DNA of 5,914 nt from JAFGIN01 sp050301235 (GTDB lineage Bacteria > Fibrobacterota > Chitinivibrionia > Chitinivibrionales > Chitinispirillaceae): assembly GCA_050301235.1 (NCBI GenBank), contig JBNKZD010000109.1, positions 1 to 5,914 on the forward strand. Reading direction: 5' to 3'. The notes under the pieces are model-generated. The model did no database searches, was not told the DNA's origin, and was given only the letters and a program-made list of their open reading frames with translations. The position numbers were made by a program, and so were the translations under genes. Below, in pieces: positions 5,775-5,914 of the stretch (within the stretch, counting starts at the first letter, position 1; each line of letters opens with the position of its first letter).

Positions 5775-5914
5775 TCAGTGAATAGATGGATAAAGCGGTT
5801 TCTTTTCAGGGAGTATCCCACCGTTACGTGCCTTAAGCCACTCAACAGGAGTAAGATCACTGACATCGGCATCTGCAGGACGGATAGCCATCCTCATAAG
5901 GATATCTTTAAGGT
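5775..5914 (-). CDS. C-terminal tail of a possible IS66-type transposase (5' part beyond window)
   Basis: An open frame enters from the right edge and ends at the TGA at 5775, giving 45 residues. The pattern L-DIL-R-A---P (LKDILMRMAIRPADADVSDL) followed by TPVEWLKARNGG resembles the C-terminal element of IS66-family TnpC proteins, where an L--VL-RI---P stretch precedes a LLP--W motif. The match is by pattern only and short, so another protein is possible. If right, an insertion sequence ends close to 5775, and the terminal inverted repeat should lie between there and the fragment at 5738; none is obvious without the other end for comparison. Confidence 0.4.
   Translation of the reverse strand, partial: LKDILMRMAIRPADADVSDLTPVEWLKARNGGILPEKKPLYPSIH

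Overview
The window reads as bacterial DNA in which every supportable gene lies on the minus strand, so gene order runs from high to low coordinates. The sequence does not name the organism. A membrane-complex operon next to intergenic palindromes and gene debris fits a Gram-negative, probably anaerobic or environmental bacterium; this is inference only.

The left part (1-3447) is a compact, intact operon of moderate GC. It starts with a 225-aa protein joining an excisionase/MerR-like helix-turn-helix to a PtsN-like PTS EIIA domain with an intact phospho-histidine motif. After 34 bp comes a full-length 667-aa HyfB/HycC-type proton-translocating membrane subunit. After 27 bp a second HyfB-like paralogue begins and runs off the left edge. 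Such subunits form the ion-pumping arm of hydrogenase-4/formate hydrogenlyase, energy-converting hydrogenase-related (Ehr) and complex I-like assemblies. The EIIA-HTH protein is a plausible regulator of the operon, sensing phosphorylation state, but that is inferred.

The middle part (about 3448-5380) is an accessory segment, visibly richer in A+T in its coding portion. A GC-rich folded palindromic element lies on each side (A at 3534-3679, B at 5272-5376). Between them are two short 14-bp tandem repeat blocks, a penicillin-acylase-like (C45/acyl-CoA:6-APA acyltransferase family) Ntn-hydrolase gene broken by one frameshift near 4000-4010, and the C-terminal half of an aminoglycoside-phosphotransferase/kinase-like protein. 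The kinase fragment is bracketed by an exact 12-bp inverted repeat.

The right part (about 5380-5914) looks like remnants: AT-rich sequence with no gene, a 67-codon fragment of a conserved-looking protein that I could not identify, and the last 45 codons of a protein resembling the C-terminal tail of IS66-type transposases.

The most interesting points are the PTS-type regulator joined to duplicated proton-pump subunits, and the pair of structured GC-rich elements flanking decayed, AT-rich cargo. The latter resembles a cassette array but lacks canonical integron attC sites.
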